DNA of 64,000 nt from Streptomyces sp. NBC_00094 (GTDB lineage: Bacteria; Actinomycetota; Actinomycetes; Streptomycetales; Streptomycetaceae): the NCBI RefSeq assembly GCF_026343125.1, contig NZ_JAPEMB010000001.1, positions 3,229,501 to 3,293,500 of the forward strand. The letters run 5' to 3'. The notes below the pieces were generated by a model, which searched no databases, had not been told where the DNA came from, and saw only the letters and a program-made list of their open reading frames with translations. Below, piece after piece: positions 8,285 to 17,658 of this stretch (the stretch's first letter is position 1; every line of letters begins with the position of its first letter). The position numbers and the translations under genes were made by a program.

Positions 8285-8940
8285 AGATCATCGGGCAGGG
8301 CAGGACGGCGGACGTCTACGCGCTGGACGAGGTCGGGGAGCGGGTCCTGCGGAGGTACCGGGACGGCTCCGACGCGACCCGCGAGGCCGGGGTGATGACA
8401 CGGCTGGCGGACCACGGCTATCCGGTGCCGGCGGTGCTGCACGCCGAGGGCGCCGACCTGGTGATGGAGCGCCTCACGGGGCCGTCGCTCCTGGACGCGC
8501 TCCTGGACGGTACGTACGAGCCGGAACCGGCCGGCGAGCTGATCGCGGGGCTCCTCGACCGCCTGCACGCGCTGCCGGAGACGCGCCCCATCCGCCCGCA
8601 CGGCCCGCGCCTCCTGCACCTGGACCTGCATCCGGGGAACGTGGTGCTCACGCCCCGGGGCCCGGTCGTCATCGACTGGCAGACGGCCGAGGAGGGCCCG
8701 CCGGGCCTGGACCACGCCATGTCGGCGCTGATCCTCGCGGAGGTCGCGGTCTCCCCGGCCCCGTACGCCCCCGGCGCCCGCACGGGTCTCGCCGCGCTCC
8801 TGTCGGCCGTCCACGCCCCGCTGCTCCCCCACCTCCCGGCGGCCCGCACGCGCCGGGCCGCCGACCCGAACCTGACTCCCGGCGAGGTGGCGACCCTGGG
8901 TGCGGCGGAGTCCCTCGTGAGGTCCCTGGCCGTCACCTGA
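8281..8940 (+). CDS. Aminoglycoside phosphotransferase (APH)/choline kinase-like protein
   Basis: 219 aa. The nucleotide-binding start is GQGRTADVYALDE (residues 5-17). The catalytic loop is HLDLHPGNV and the metal motif is VVIDWQ, the usual Brenner and DFG-equivalent of APH enzymes. It is shorter than typical 260-300 aa APH proteins. No ATG exists in frame near the conserved start, so TTG at 8281 is used here. Kinase substrate is unknown. Confidence 0.75.
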   Translation: MKIIGQGRTADVYALDEVGERVLRRYRDGSDATREAGVMTRLADHGYPVPAVLHAEGADLVMERLTGPSLLDALLDGTYEPEPAGELIAGLLDRLHALPETRPIRPHGPRLLHLDLHPGNVVLTPRGPVVIDWQTAEEGPPGLDHAMSALILAEVAVSPAPYAPGARTGLAALLSAVHAPLLPHLPAARTRRAADPNLTPGEVATLGAAESLVRSLAVT

Positions 8941-8943
8941 CGG

Positions 8944-8999
8944 TCGGGACGTCGGGACGTCGGGACGTCGGGACGTCGGGACGTCGGGACGTCGGGACC
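8944..8999. repeat. Seven tandem copies of an 8-bp unit
   Basis: TCGGGACG is repeated head to tail starting at 8944, with the last copy differing at its final base. The array begins three bases after the phosphotransferase stop. It is followed by two copies of a GGCCTGATC-type unit (9000-9020) and then the stop of the convergent lipoprotein gene. Confidence 0.95.
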
Positions 9000-9030
9000 G
9001 GCCTGATCGGCCTGATCGGCCGGACAGGTC

Positions 9031-9750
9031 CTAGCGCTTGACGTCCGTGATCTTCAGGTTCGGGTGCGCCACCGCCGCGAACGGCTCGATGGCCAGGGCG
9101 CCGGAGGTACCGACGATCTCCAGCGCCGCCTGGGAGTCGATCCGCAGGTCCAGGCGGACGCGCGGCGAGCCGCCCCGGTCGGGCATGGCGTGGACGCGCG
9201 ACGCCGGGTAGTCCAGCTTCAGCAGCGCCTCGCGCAGGACCTCGGCGCTGGTGGCGCCCTTGCCGCCGAAGCCCTCGCGGATGCGCTCCGCGTGCTTGTC
9301 GGCGATGCACCGGTCCTCCGCGTCCAGCGGGACCGCGCCGAAGTCCCGGGGCTCGAGCTCGCGGACGAAGTCCTGCGGAGGGCCCTCGGACGAGTTCGGG
9401 TCCGGGCCGATGCCGTCCTTCGTCGGCGGCGGGTTGTCCGGCCCGTACCCCTCCACCGGCTGCTCCTCGTACCCGGGAAGGTCCTCCGGGCGGGGAATCG
9501 GCTTGCCGTTCGCGTCGGTCGGCGCCGGCAGCACCTTCCGGCACTCCGCGTTGACGGTGCGCACGAGCTTCGAGAACCGCTTCGTGGACGCGCTGTCGTC
9601 CGCGGCGGTCGGGGCGCTCACCGGACGGACGCTGCTGCCCGCGGAGGCGGGGGCGGCGCCGGCGCCGGACTTCTCCGTGCCGCATCCGACGAGGACGAGC
9701 GAGCTGAGGCCGGCCGCGATCAGCGCGGCGGAGATACGTGAGATTCGCAT
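9031..9750 (-). CDS. Secreted lipoprotein of unknown function
   Basis: 239 aa. The signal peptide ends in lipobox LVLVGC (Cys near residue 21), so the protein is lipid-anchored outside the membrane. An Ala/Ser-rich spacer is followed by an acidic, Pro-rich middle (EDLPGYEEQPVEGYGPDNPP) and an alpha/beta C-terminal part. ATG at 9748-9750 has GGATGAGG upstream. The domain is not recognised. The divergent 190-bp region shared with the PLA2 gene holds a perfect 16-bp palindrome. Confidence 0.8.
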   Translation of the reverse strand: MRISRISAALIAAGLSSLVLVGCGTEKSGAGAAPASAGSSVRPVSAPTAADDSASTKRFSKLVRTVNAECRKVLPAPTDANGKPIPRPEDLPGYEEQPVEGYGPDNPPPTKDGIGPDPNSSEGPPQDFVRELEPRDFGAVPLDAEDRCIADKHAERIREGFGGKGATSAEVLREALLKLDYPASRVHAMPDRGGSPRVRLDLRIDSQAALEIVGTSGALAIEPFAAVAHPNLKITDVKR

Positions 9751-9785
9751 GGCCTCATCCTGTCCGGCGCCCGGGCGGGCCCACA

Positions 9786-9801
9786 TGAGTACGCGTACTC
9801 A
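9786..9801. promoter_or_regulatory. Perfect 16-bp palindrome TGAGTACGCGTACTCA
   Basis: It sits 36 bp upstream of the lipoprotein start and 140 bp upstream of the PLA2 gene in a divergent intergenic region. Dyad symmetry and position suggest a dimeric regulator site. The protein is unknown. Confidence 0.5.
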
Positions 9802-9940
9802 CCTACCCCCCTACGGGGTCAACACCCCTGCGACTAGGGGCCCTTGAGTGGTCGGCGAGGCCATTGCCCACCGATCTCGGGCGTCCATAAAGTCCGTGAC
9901 CATCAAGCACCTCGGACTGACCCGAACGGGAGAGAAAACC

Positions 9941-11554
9941 GTGCGAAGAACCGTCTTCCCCATCGTCGCCGCCGTTTCCATGGCGCTGCTTCTTCCGCAG
10001 CAGGCCTCGGCCGACGAGGCGCCGCCGGAACAGCCTTTGTCCGCCGGTGAATTCAACGCCATCGGCCCCGGCACCTACCAGTCGGAGTACGACCGGTATC
10101 AGATCACCGAGAACGACGTTCCGATCAGCCTGATGACCCGCAGCCACGCCGTCACGGGGCAGGGCGCCGGGGTGGCGCAGGCACTGGACGCGCCCGCCGA
10201 CCGCAGCGACCTCGCCGTGTTCGGGCCGAGTTGGACGGCCGAGTTCCTCGGCGGTCAGCTCAACCGTGAGCTGACCCAGGGCTCCGGCTTCATCAGCACC
10301 AAGGACCTCGCGGTCAACGAGTCCGTGCGCTACGACCTGACCGACTCGCTGGAGCGTCCCGACGGCGGCAGCGTCAGCACGTACACCGCCGCCGACGGCT
10401 CCACCGTGGTGGCGAACAGCGTCTGGGACGACCTCACGGGCCAGCTGACCACCACGATCACCGAGACGGCCAACGTCGACCTCACCACGGCGCCCGCGGG
10501 GGACGACGTCCCCGTGAACGCGCTCGGTGCGGCCTACTCCGCCGCCGACCTGAAGCCGAAGTTCACCTGGAAGCAGGTCGGCACCGGCAGCGACGACTGG
10601 CGCGTGACCGGCGTGGGCACCACGGCGTTCAAGGTGACCACGGTCAACTACGACGCCCAGGGCCGCGTCAAGCAGATCAACGAGCCGGCGCGGGGCGAGA
10701 ACGCGGCGCAGACGGTGAAGGTCGCCTACGCGTCGGCCACCACCGCCGCCGGCAGCACGCTCGGCGACGTGGCCGGCCAGGTCAAGGAGATCAGCGTCAC
10801 CTCCGGGGCGACGGTGGAGACGCTGGCCCGCTACTCGTACGACGCTTCGGGCCTGCTGCGGAAGGTGGCCAACCCGGCCGCCGGCGCCGACCTGAACACG
10901 TACGCCTACGACGCCGCCGACCGCGTGTCCGCGGCCACCACCGACGAAGGCGCCCGCTGGGAGCTGTCCTACGCCGGTGACGAGGTCGCGCCGCAGGCGA
11001 GCGAGACCACCGGCACGGTGCCCGAGCCGGGCAGCTCGGTCACGGGCGCCCCGAGCCAGAACGACCCCGAGGGCGTGGCCCCGGCGGCCGAGGACTTCAC
11101 GGGTTCCGAGATCAACGACCCGTACGCCTACCCGAGTTACTGCAGCAACGCCGGCACGTGGATGTACTACACGTACTCGGGCTGCTCGACGAAGGTCGCG
11201 CACTACGGCTGGCGCAACCCGTTCTGGACGAAGACGCCGAACGGCTCGTGGGTGCGGGGCATCTACTACGACCACTGCACCACCGCGCCCGACAAGCCCG
11301 CGGGCTTCGACTTCCGCGCGGCCTGCGACTCGCACGACTACAGCTACGGGACGATCGGCAACGCCTACAAGGGCTACCGCTACTACCTGGACAAGTACAA
11401 GGGCTGGCAGTCCGACGCCGAGTTCTGGAACATGCTCTACAACAAGACCTGCACCGCCTATTGGTTCAAGGGCACCTGCCGCAAGCTCGCGAATGTCTAC
11501 TACGGGGCCGTGGCGATAGTGGGCCGCGCCAAGAACGGCGCCAACGCGACCTGA
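9941..11554 (+). CDS. Secreted YD-repeat protein with C-terminal phospholipase A2 domain
   Basis: 537 aa from GTG 9941, with GGGAGAG seven bases upstream. Residues 1-25 form a Sec signal peptide ending ASA. Residues ~40-210 are beta-rich. Residues ~234-340 contain RHS/YD-like motifs (NYDAQGRVKQI, YSYDASGLLRKV, YAYDAADRV). A Pro/Ser linker follows, then a prokaryotic-type PLA2 from ~400: YYDHCTT (442-448), and FRAACDSHDY with the catalytic pair H465-D466. Six Cys in the C-terminal domain suit disulphides. Streptomyces PLA2 enzymes are usually small secreted proteins; the YD-containing N-terminal region is the unusual part. Terminator follows at 11587. Confidence 0.85.
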   Translation: MRRTVFPIVAAVSMALLLPQQASADEAPPEQPLSAGEFNAIGPGTYQSEYDRYQITENDVPISLMTRSHAVTGQGAGVAQALDAPADRSDLAVFGPSWTAEFLGGQLNRELTQGSGFISTKDLAVNESVRYDLTDSLERPDGGSVSTYTAADGSTVVANSVWDDLTGQLTTTITETANVDLTTAPAGDDVPVNALGAAYSAADLKPKFTWKQVGTGSDDWRVTGVGTTAFKVTTVNYDAQGRVKQINEPARGENAAQTVKVAYASATTAAGSTLGDVAGQVKEISVTSGATVETLARYSYDASGLLRKVANPAAGADLNTYAYDAADRVSAATTDEGARWELSYAGDEVAPQASETTGTVPEPGSSVTGAPSQNDPEGVAPAAEDFTGSEINDPYAYPSYCSNAGTWMYYTYSGCSTKVAHYGWRNPFWTKTPNGSWVRGIYYDHCTTAPDKPAGFDFRAACDSHDYSYGTIGNAYKGYRYYLDKYKGWQSDAEFWNMLYNKTCTAYWFKGTCRKLANVYYGAVAIVGRAKNGANAT

Positions 11555-11586
11555 TCGGTTAATCCACCGGGCCGCCCATGAAATAC

Positions 11587-11623
11587 GGGGGCAGGTGGCG
11601 GTAATGCACCGCCACCCGCCCCC
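11587..11623 (+). terminator. Rho-independent-type terminator after PLA2 gene
   Basis: 16-bp stem (11587-11602 with 11608-11623), one A-C mismatch, 5-nt loop, followed by ATTCTGCTTAATT. Confidence 0.85.
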
Positions 11624-11696
11624 ATTCTGCTTAATTCCGCTTGATTTCCCGTTCGATTCCTGGCTGATTCCTGCCTGATTCTTCTTGGAGCATGAA

Positions 11697-13757
11697 GTGA
11701 AGAGACCCGTATGGGGTGCGGTGATCGCTGCCGCGGCAGCCCTGGTGATCACCGCCCTGCCGACACCCGGCGGCCTGCTCCCCGGCACCGCCGAGGCGTC
11801 AGCGGCGGAGCCCGGCCCCGTCGCACCGGCCCTGTTCGACGAGGTCCCGGCCGGCACCGGCACCACCCTCCGCGTCAACGTCCTCACCGACCAGCGCGCC
11901 GACCTGGCCTCCGCGTCCGAAGCGGGCTCGACCCTCGTCTCCTACGACACCCTGCCCCTGGTCACCCTCCGCGTGGACAGCGCGGGCCTCCAGGAACTCA
12001 ACTCCACGCCGGGCGTCGTCAGCGTCACCGAGGACGTTCCGGTGCCCCCCACCCTGAACGAGTCCACCGTCACGATCGGCAGCGACAAGACCGCGGTCGC
12101 CGGGAAGACCGGCGCCGGCACCTCCGTGGCGATCCTCGACACCGGCGTCGCCACCCAGCACCCCTTCCTCGCGGGCCGCGTCACGACCGAGGCGTGCTTC
12201 TCCGTCAACGACGAGACCTACGAGGCCACCAGCCTCTGCCCCAACGGCACCCCCCAGCAGGAAGGCACCGGCAGCGCCGACGCCGGATCCGGCCCCTGCG
12301 CCACCCTGGGCGCCGCGTGCTCCCACGGAACGCACGTCGCCGGCATCGCCGCCGGCAACGGAGCCGGCGTCAGCGGCGCACCCACCCGGGGCGTCGCCCC
12401 CGGGGCGAACGTCATCGCCCTCCAGGTGTTCTCCCGCGTCGACTCGGAGACCTACTGCGGGTCGGCCGCGAACACCCCGTGCGTGCTCAGCTTCACCAGC
12501 TCCCAGATCAAGGCACTGGAGAAGGTCCACGCGCTGAAGAAGGCCGGCACCAACATCGTCGCCGCCAACATGAGCCTGGGCGCGGGCCGTTACTACACCG
12601 CCTGCGCCGGCGACCTCCGCAAGCCGATCATCGACAGCCTGCTCGCCGAGGGCGTCGCCACGGTCGTCGCGGCCGGCAACAGCGGCTTCGCCGACTCGGT
12701 CAGCACCCCCGGCTGCATACCCTCGGCCCTCACGGTGGGCTCCACGACCGACGACGACCAGCTGTCCACCTTCTCCAACCGCGGCGCGCTGCTCGACGTC
12801 CTCGCCCCCGGCACCGGCATCGTGTCCTCCGTGCCCGGCGGCGGCTTCGCCTCGAAGAACGGCACCTCGATGGCCGCCCCGCACGTGACCGGCGCGCTGG
12901 CGGTCCTCCGTCAGACGTTCCCGGAGAAGTCGGTGACGGAGCTCGAAGCGCTCCTGAAGTCCACCGGCAAGCCCGTCTCGTACGGCACGACCGTCACGAC
13001 CACCACCCCGCGGATCCAGCTCGACACGGCGGCGCTCGGCGGCGGCGGGGGCGGCACGGAGCCCGACCCGGAGCTGGTCGAGTGGAACAACTGGACCAAC
13101 GTCCCCATCCCCGACTCCGGCATCGCCGAGTCGTCGATCGACATCAACCAGAACCGGCCCGCACCCTCCCGGGTCCAGGTGTACATCTCCGTCTACCACG
13201 AGTGGACCGGCGACCTGGAGATCGACCTCGTCTTCCCCGACGGCACCTCGACCCCGCTGCGACGGGTCCCCGGGTCCGACAACGTCACGAACATCCGCCA
13301 GCTGTACGAGGTGGACGCGAGCGCCAAGCACGCGCTGGGCGTGTGGAAGCTCCGCGTCAACGACACCTCGCCCGGTTCGGACGGCGAGATCGTCGGCTGG
13401 GACCTGCGCTTCCCCTGGTTCGACAACTGGACCGAGACGCAGATCCCCGACCTGGGAACGGTCGAGTCGCCGGTCGTCGTCGGCAGCGACCTCCCCGGCA
13501 ACGCCCCGAGGCTGACCCGGGTCTACGCCGACATCCACCACGCCTGGCGCGGTGACCTGAAGCTGGACCTGGTCGCCCCGGACGGCCGGGTGTACCCGCT
13601 GCGCGCGGCGGCGCCCAAGGACTCGGGCGACACCATCCACGAGAGCTACGTGGTGGACGCGAGCGCCTCGCTCGCGAGGGGCACCTGGAAGCTCCGCGTC
13701 CAGGACACGGCGGCGGAGAGCACGGGCTCGATCAGCGGCTGGATGCTGACGCTCTGA
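11697..13757 (+). CDS. Secreted subtilisin-like protease with two C-terminal P domains
   Basis: 686 aa from GTG 11697, with GGAG six bases upstream. Signal peptide about 1-36. An inhibitor-I9-like propeptide ends before 125. The S8 catalytic domain has D148 (AILDTG), H210 (SHGTHVAG), oxyanion Asn328 (AAGNSG) and S391 (NGTSMAAPH). A Gly-rich hinge leads to two proprotein-convertase P-type jelly rolls (about 460-565 and 570-686), each with a WxNW start and a GTWKLRV/GVWKLRV strand. P domains stabilise or target subtilases. It lies just after the PLA2 gene but behind a terminator, so it is probably transcribed alone. Confidence 0.92.
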   Translation: MKRPVWGAVIAAAAALVITALPTPGGLLPGTAEASAAEPGPVAPALFDEVPAGTGTTLRVNVLTDQRADLASASEAGSTLVSYDTLPLVTLRVDSAGLQELNSTPGVVSVTEDVPVPPTLNESTVTIGSDKTAVAGKTGAGTSVAILDTGVATQHPFLAGRVTTEACFSVNDETYEATSLCPNGTPQQEGTGSADAGSGPCATLGAACSHGTHVAGIAAGNGAGVSGAPTRGVAPGANVIALQVFSRVDSETYCGSAANTPCVLSFTSSQIKALEKVHALKKAGTNIVAANMSLGAGRYYTACAGDLRKPIIDSLLAEGVATVVAAGNSGFADSVSTPGCIPSALTVGSTTDDDQLSTFSNRGALLDVLAPGTGIVSSVPGGGFASKNGTSMAAPHVTGALAVLRQTFPEKSVTELEALLKSTGKPVSYGTTVTTTTPRIQLDTAALGGGGGGTEPDPELVEWNNWTNVPIPDSGIAESSIDINQNRPAPSRVQVYISVYHEWTGDLEIDLVFPDGTSTPLRRVPGSDNVTNIRQLYEVDASAKHALGVWKLRVNDTSPGSDGEIVGWDLRFPWFDNWTETQIPDLGTVESPVVVGSDLPGNAPRLTRVYADIHHAWRGDLKLDLVAPDGRVYPLRAAAPKDSGDTIHESYVVDASASLARGTWKLRVQDTAAESTGSISGWMLTL

Positions 13758-13788
13758 CGGTCCTCCGCGTCCGACCCTGCTCCGGACG

Positions 13789-13834
13789 GCCCGAAGGCCG
13801 GTCCGCCTGAACCTCGGCGGACCGGCCTTCGGGC
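13789..13834. terminator. Bidirectional terminator between protease and hutI
   Basis: Perfect 19-bp stem (13789-13807 with 13816-13834) and 8-nt loop between two converging genes. Confidence 0.9.
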
Positions 13835-13847
13835 GTGGTGCGCACGC

Positions 13848-15095
13848 TCAGGCCACGCGGACACCCTTGCGCCAGACCTCCGTCACCAGCGGGACGCCCG
13901 GGCGGTACGCCAGGTGGACGTGGGACGGGGCGTCCAGGAAGGTCAGGTCCGCGCGGGCGCCGACCGTCAGGCGGCCGACGTCCGTGCGGCGGAGGGCCGC
14001 GGCACCGCCGGCCGTGGCGGACCAGACGGCTTCGTCGGGGGTCATGCCCATGTCCCGTACCGCGAGGGCGATGCAGAACGGGACGGAGGACGTGAAGGAC
14101 GAGCCCGGGTTGCAGTCCGTGGAGAGGGCGACGGTCACGCCCGCGTCCAGGAGGCGGCGGGCGTTCGGCCACTGGGCGCGGGTGGAGAACTCGGCGCCGG
14201 GAAGGAGCGTGGCGACCGTGTTGCCGGAGGCCAGGGCGTCGACGTCCGCGTCCGTGAGGTGCGTGCAGTGGTCGGCGCTCGCCGCGTCGAGCTCGACCGC
14301 CAGCTGGACGCCGGGGCCGTACGTGAGCTGGTTGGCGTGCACCCGGGGGTGCAGGCCCTTCGCCTTGCCGGCGGTGAGGATCGCGCGGGCCTGGTCGCCG
14401 TCGAAGGCGCCCTTCTCGCAGAAGACGTCGACCCAACGGGCGTACGGGGCGCAGGCGTCCAGCATCTCGCCGGTCACCAGCTCCACGTACGCCGCCGGGT
14501 CGTCCGCGTAGTCCGGGGAGACGATGTGCGCGCCGAGGTACGTCACCTCGTCGGTGTGCTCGGCCGCGATCCGCAGGGCGCGGGCCTCGTCCTCGACCGT
14601 CAGGCCGTAGCCGGACTTCGTCTCGAAGGTGGTCGTGCCCTGGCGGAGGGCCTCCGCCATGAAACGGGCCACGTTCGCGGACAGCGCCTCGTCGGAGGCG
14701 GCGCGGGTCGCCGCGACCGTGGTGCGGATGCCGCCCGCCGCGTACGCCTGGCCCGACATGCGGGCGTTGAACTCGGCGGTGCGGTCGCCGGCGAAGACGA
14801 GGTGCGAGTGGGAGTCGACGAAGCCGGGGACGACCGCCCGGCCGGCCGCGTCGACCCGGTTGTCAGTGGCGGGTGTTTTGCTGGATTCACCGACCCAGAC
14901 GACACGGTCGCCTTCGATGACGACGGCCGCGTCCTGGATCAGGCCCAGGGGGGTTCCATCACCGAGAGAGGGGTCATTGGTGACGAGACTGGCGATGTTG
15001 ACGATGGCGGTGGCGGCCGTCGCCACGGCGCTGTTCGCGCTCGTGGGGGCCGAGGTCGCCGCCGGGTTGTTCGTCGCCGCGGGGCCGGTGTTCAT
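13848..15095 (-). CDS. hutI: Imidazolonepropionase
   Basis: 415 aa. Hydrolyses 4-imidazolone-5-propanoate to N-formimino-L-glutamate, step three of histidine breakdown. Amidohydrolase-fold metal ligands are visible in [16 protein letters not shown] and DHCTHL, and the substrate loop GAHIVSPDY matches HutI. The ATG (15093-15095) has AAGGAG upstream. This start adds an Ala/Thr/Asn-rich N-terminal stretch of about 30 residues that is unusual for the family; a later start cannot be ruled out. Last gene of the hut operon, 17 bp after hutF. Confidence 0.93.
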   Translation of the reverse strand: MNTGPAATNNPAATSAPTSANSAVATAATAIVNIASLVTNDPSLGDGTPLGLIQDAAVVIEGDRVVWVGESSKTPATDNRVDAAGRAVVPGFVDSHSHLVFAGDRTAEFNARMSGQAYAAGGIRTTVAATRAASDEALSANVARFMAEALRQGTTTFETKSGYGLTVEDEARALRIAAEHTDEVTYLGAHIVSPDYADDPAAYVELVTGEMLDACAPYARWVDVFCEKGAFDGDQARAILTAGKAKGLHPRVHANQLTYGPGVQLAVELDAASADHCTHLTDADVDALASGNTVATLLPGAEFSTRAQWPNARRLLDAGVTVALSTDCNPGSSFTSSVPFCIALAVRDMGMTPDEAVWSATAGGAAALRRTDVGRLTVGARADLTFLDAPSHVHLAYRPGVPLVTEVWRKGVRVA

Positions 15096-15112
15096 GATGA
15101 GGGGTGTCTCCT

Positions 15113-16450
15113 TCAGCCGCGCAGGGCGGCGATCGAGTCCGCGAGGGCGCCGGCCACGTCCGGTACGGAGTGGTGGACCCCGTCCCGTACGACATGGCGG
15201 CCGGCCACGACCGTATGACGCACGTCCGCGGCCGACGCGGCGAATACCGCCGTCTCGACTGCCAGACGCGGTACCGGTCCCGCTGTCCTGACGGTGTCCA
15301 GGGCGATCGTCGTGAAGTCGGCGAGGGCGCCCGTCTCCAGGGTGCCCGCGTCCGCCCAGCCGAGGGCCGCGTGGCCGTCGGCGGTGGCGGCCCGGAGCAG
15401 CGCGGCGGCCGTCCAGTGGCCGCGGGTGCGGGTGCGCAGGCGCTCGTTCAGCTCCATGGCCCGCGCCTCCTCCAGGAGGTCGATGACCGCGTGGCTGTCG
15501 CTGCCCAGGGAGAGCGGCGAGCCCGCGCCCTGGAGGGCGACGGCCGGGCCGATGCCGTCCGCGAGGTCGCGTTCGGTCGTCGGGCACATGCAGGTGCCGG
15601 TGGTCGAGGAGCCGAGGAGCGTGATGTCGCCGGCCGTCAGATGGGTGTTGTGGACGCCCGTCGTGCGGGGGCCCAGGACGCCGTGCTCGGCGAGGAGCTG
15701 CGTCGGGGTGAGGCCGTGCGCCGCGAGGCAGGCGTCGTTCTCGGCGGTCTGCTCCGAGAGGTGGACGTGGAGGGGGGCCTCCCTGTCCTGCGCCCACCGG
15801 GCGACCGTGGCGAGCTGGTCCGCCGGGACGGCCCGTACGGAGTGGATCGCCGCTCCGACGCGTACGCCGTCCCGCTCCTTGAGCGCCGACACCCGCTCGG
15901 CCCACCGCTCGGCGGTGCCGTCGGTGAAGCGGAGCTGGTGCTGCTCGGGGGCCGCGCCGAAACCGGCGGAGAGGTAGGCGGTGTCGAGGAGGGTGATGCG
16001 GATGCCCGCCTCGGCCGCCGCCGCGATGAGCGCCTCGCCCATCGCGTTGGGGTCGGCGTACGGCGTGCCGCCGGGTGCGTGGTGGAGGTAGTGGAACTCG
16101 CCCACGGAGGTGATGCCGGCGAGCGCCATCTCCGCGTACACGGCACGGGCGAGCGTGAAGTAGCTGTCGGGGGTCAGGCGTTGGGCGACGGTGTACATCA
16201 CCTCGCGCCAGGTCCAGAAGGTGCCCGAGCCGACCTGGACCGTGCCGCGCAGGGCGCGGTGGAAGGCGTGCGAGTGGGCGTTGGAGAGGCCGGGGATCGT
16301 CAGGCCGCGCAGGACGACCGCGCCCGGGGGCGGGGTGTCGACCCCGGTGCGGACGGCGGTGATGCGGCCGTCGCTCACCTCCAGGGCCACGCCCGGCTCG
16401 ACGTTCGTGTCGAGCCAGGCGTGCTCCAGCCAGTACGTCGTCAGCGACAC
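15113..16450 (-). CDS. hutF: Formimidoylglutamate deiminase
   Basis: 445 aa from GTG 16448-16450. Converts N-formimino-L-glutamate to N-formyl-L-glutamate plus ammonia, the branch of histidine catabolism that avoids the one-step formiminoglutamase. The amidohydrolase metal site appears as [19 protein letters not shown] and LGSDSHA. The sequence [12 protein letters not shown] is typical of HutF. It overlaps the end of the M20 gene by 10 bp, so translation is probably coupled. Confidence 0.93.
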   Translation of the reverse strand: MSLTTYWLEHAWLDTNVEPGVALEVSDGRITAVRTGVDTPPPGAVVLRGLTIPGLSNAHSHAFHRALRGTVQVGSGTFWTWREVMYTVAQRLTPDSYFTLARAVYAEMALAGITSVGEFHYLHHAPGGTPYADPNAMGEALIAAAAEAGIRITLLDTAYLSAGFGAAPEQHQLRFTDGTAERWAERVSALKERDGVRVGAAIHSVRAVPADQLATVARWAQDREAPLHVHLSEQTAENDACLAAHGLTPTQLLAEHGVLGPRTTGVHNTHLTAGDITLLGSSTTGTCMCPTTERDLADGIGPAVALQGAGSPLSLGSDSHAVIDLLEEARAMELNERLRTRTRGHWTAAALLRAATADGHAALGWADAGTLETGALADFTTIALDTVRTAGPVPRLAVETAVFAASAADVRHTVVAGRHVVRDGVHHSVPDVAGALADSIAALRG

Positions 16451-17658
16451 GCCAGGCCCTCCAGTACGTCGGCGAGTGCGAGGACACCGGCAGCGCAGTC
16501 GTCCTCGGCCGCGAACTCGGCCGGGGAGTGCGAGACACCGGTGGGGTTCCGCACGAACAGCATGGCGGTCGGGATCGACTCGGAGAGGATTCCGGCGTCG
16601 TGTCCCGCGCCCGTGCCGAGGACCGGCACCTTCCCCGACGGGCCCAGGAGCCGGGACAGCTCGTCGCGCAGGGCGTGCGAGAAGTCCACGATCGGGGTGA
16701 AGGACTCCTGGACGACGGTGAGGTCGATGCCGTGGCGGTCGGCGTAGGCGCGGGCCTCCGCCTCGATGCCGGTGACGACCTTGTCCAGGGCGCCCTGGTC
16801 GGCGGCGCGGGCGTCGAGCCAGCCGCGGACGAGGGACGGGATGGCGTTGACGCCGTTCGGCTCGACCGCGATCTTGCCGAAGGTGGCGACTGCGCCCGCG
16901 AGTTCGGCCTCGCGGCGAGCCGCGAGCACCGTCTCCGCGTAGGTGAGCATCGGGTCGCGGCGGTCGACCAGCCGGGTGGTGCCGGCGTGGTTGGCCTCGC
17001 CGGCGAAGTCGTACCGCCAGCGGCCGTGCGGCCAGATCGCGGAGGCGAGGCCGACGGCGTCCCCGGACAGGTCCAGGGCGCGGCCCTGCTCGACGTGGAG
17101 CTCGACGAAGGCGCCGATCCGGGAGAGCCGCTCCGGGTCCGGACCGATGGCGTCCGGGTCGTAGCCGGCGGCCTCCATGGCCTGCGGGAGGCTGATGCCG
17201 TCGGCGTCGCGGAGCTCGTACGCCTGCTCCTTCGTCAGCCGGCCCGCGGTGAGGCGGGAGCCGACGCAGGCCAGGCCGAAGCGGGCTCCCTCCTCGTCGC
17301 CGAAGTTGACGATGGCGAGCGGCTTCTTGAACACCACGCCACGGGAGCGCAGTTCGTCGAGCGCGGCGAAGGCCGAGACGACGCCGAGGGGGCCGTCGAA
17401 GGCGCCGCCGTCCGGGACGGAGTCCAGGTGCGAGCCGGTGACGACCGCGTCACCGGCGGTCGGGTCGCCGAGCCAGGCCCACTGGTTGCCGTTCCGGTCG
17501 GTCTCGACGTCGAGGCGGCGGGCCTCGGCCTGCATCCGGAACCAGAGGCGGCAGTCCGCGTCGGCGTCGGTCCAGGCGTAGCGGCGGTAGCCGCCCGAGG
17601 CGTCGCTGCGGCCGATGGGCCGCAGCGACTGCCACATGGCGTGGAAGCGGGCACTCAC
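16441..17658 (-). CDS. M20-family amidohydrolase (allantoate/carbamoyl amidohydrolase-like) in hut operon
   Basis: 405 aa from GTG 17656-17658, overlapping the hutU stop as GTGA. M20 dinuclear-metal residues are seen in [20 protein letters not shown] and ELHVEQG. The dimerisation domain with WPHGRWR and NHAGTT matches N-carbamoyl-L-amino acid hydrolases and allantoate amidohydrolases. No hutG (N-formylglutamate deformylase) lies in this operon, and this enzyme is placed between HutU and HutF. It may therefore perform the final deformylation to glutamate; that is inference from context. Confidence 0.85.
   Translation of the reverse strand: MSARFHAMWQSLRPIGRSDASGGYRRYAWTDADADCRLWFRMQAEARRLDVETDRNGNQWAWLGDPTAGDAVVTGSHLDSVPDGGAFDGPLGVVSAFAALDELRSRGVVFKKPLAIVNFGDEEGARFGLACVGSRLTAGRLTKEQAYELRDADGISLPQAMEAAGYDPDAIGPDPERLSRIGAFVELHVEQGRALDLSGDAVGLASAIWPHGRWRYDFAGEANHAGTTRLVDRRDPMLTYAETVLAARREAELAGAVATFGKIAVEPNGVNAIPSLVRGWLDARAADQGALDKVVTGIEAEARAYADRHGIDLTVVQESFTPIVDFSHALRDELSRLLGPSGKVPVLGTGAGHDAGILSESIPTAMLFVRNPTGVSHSPAEFAAEDDCAAGVLALADVLEGLACR

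Noticed and set aside
8944..8999. CRISPR array
   Set aside because: 8-bp units without spacers and no cas genes; a simple tandem repeat. The 22-bp array at 20765 likewise has no spacers.
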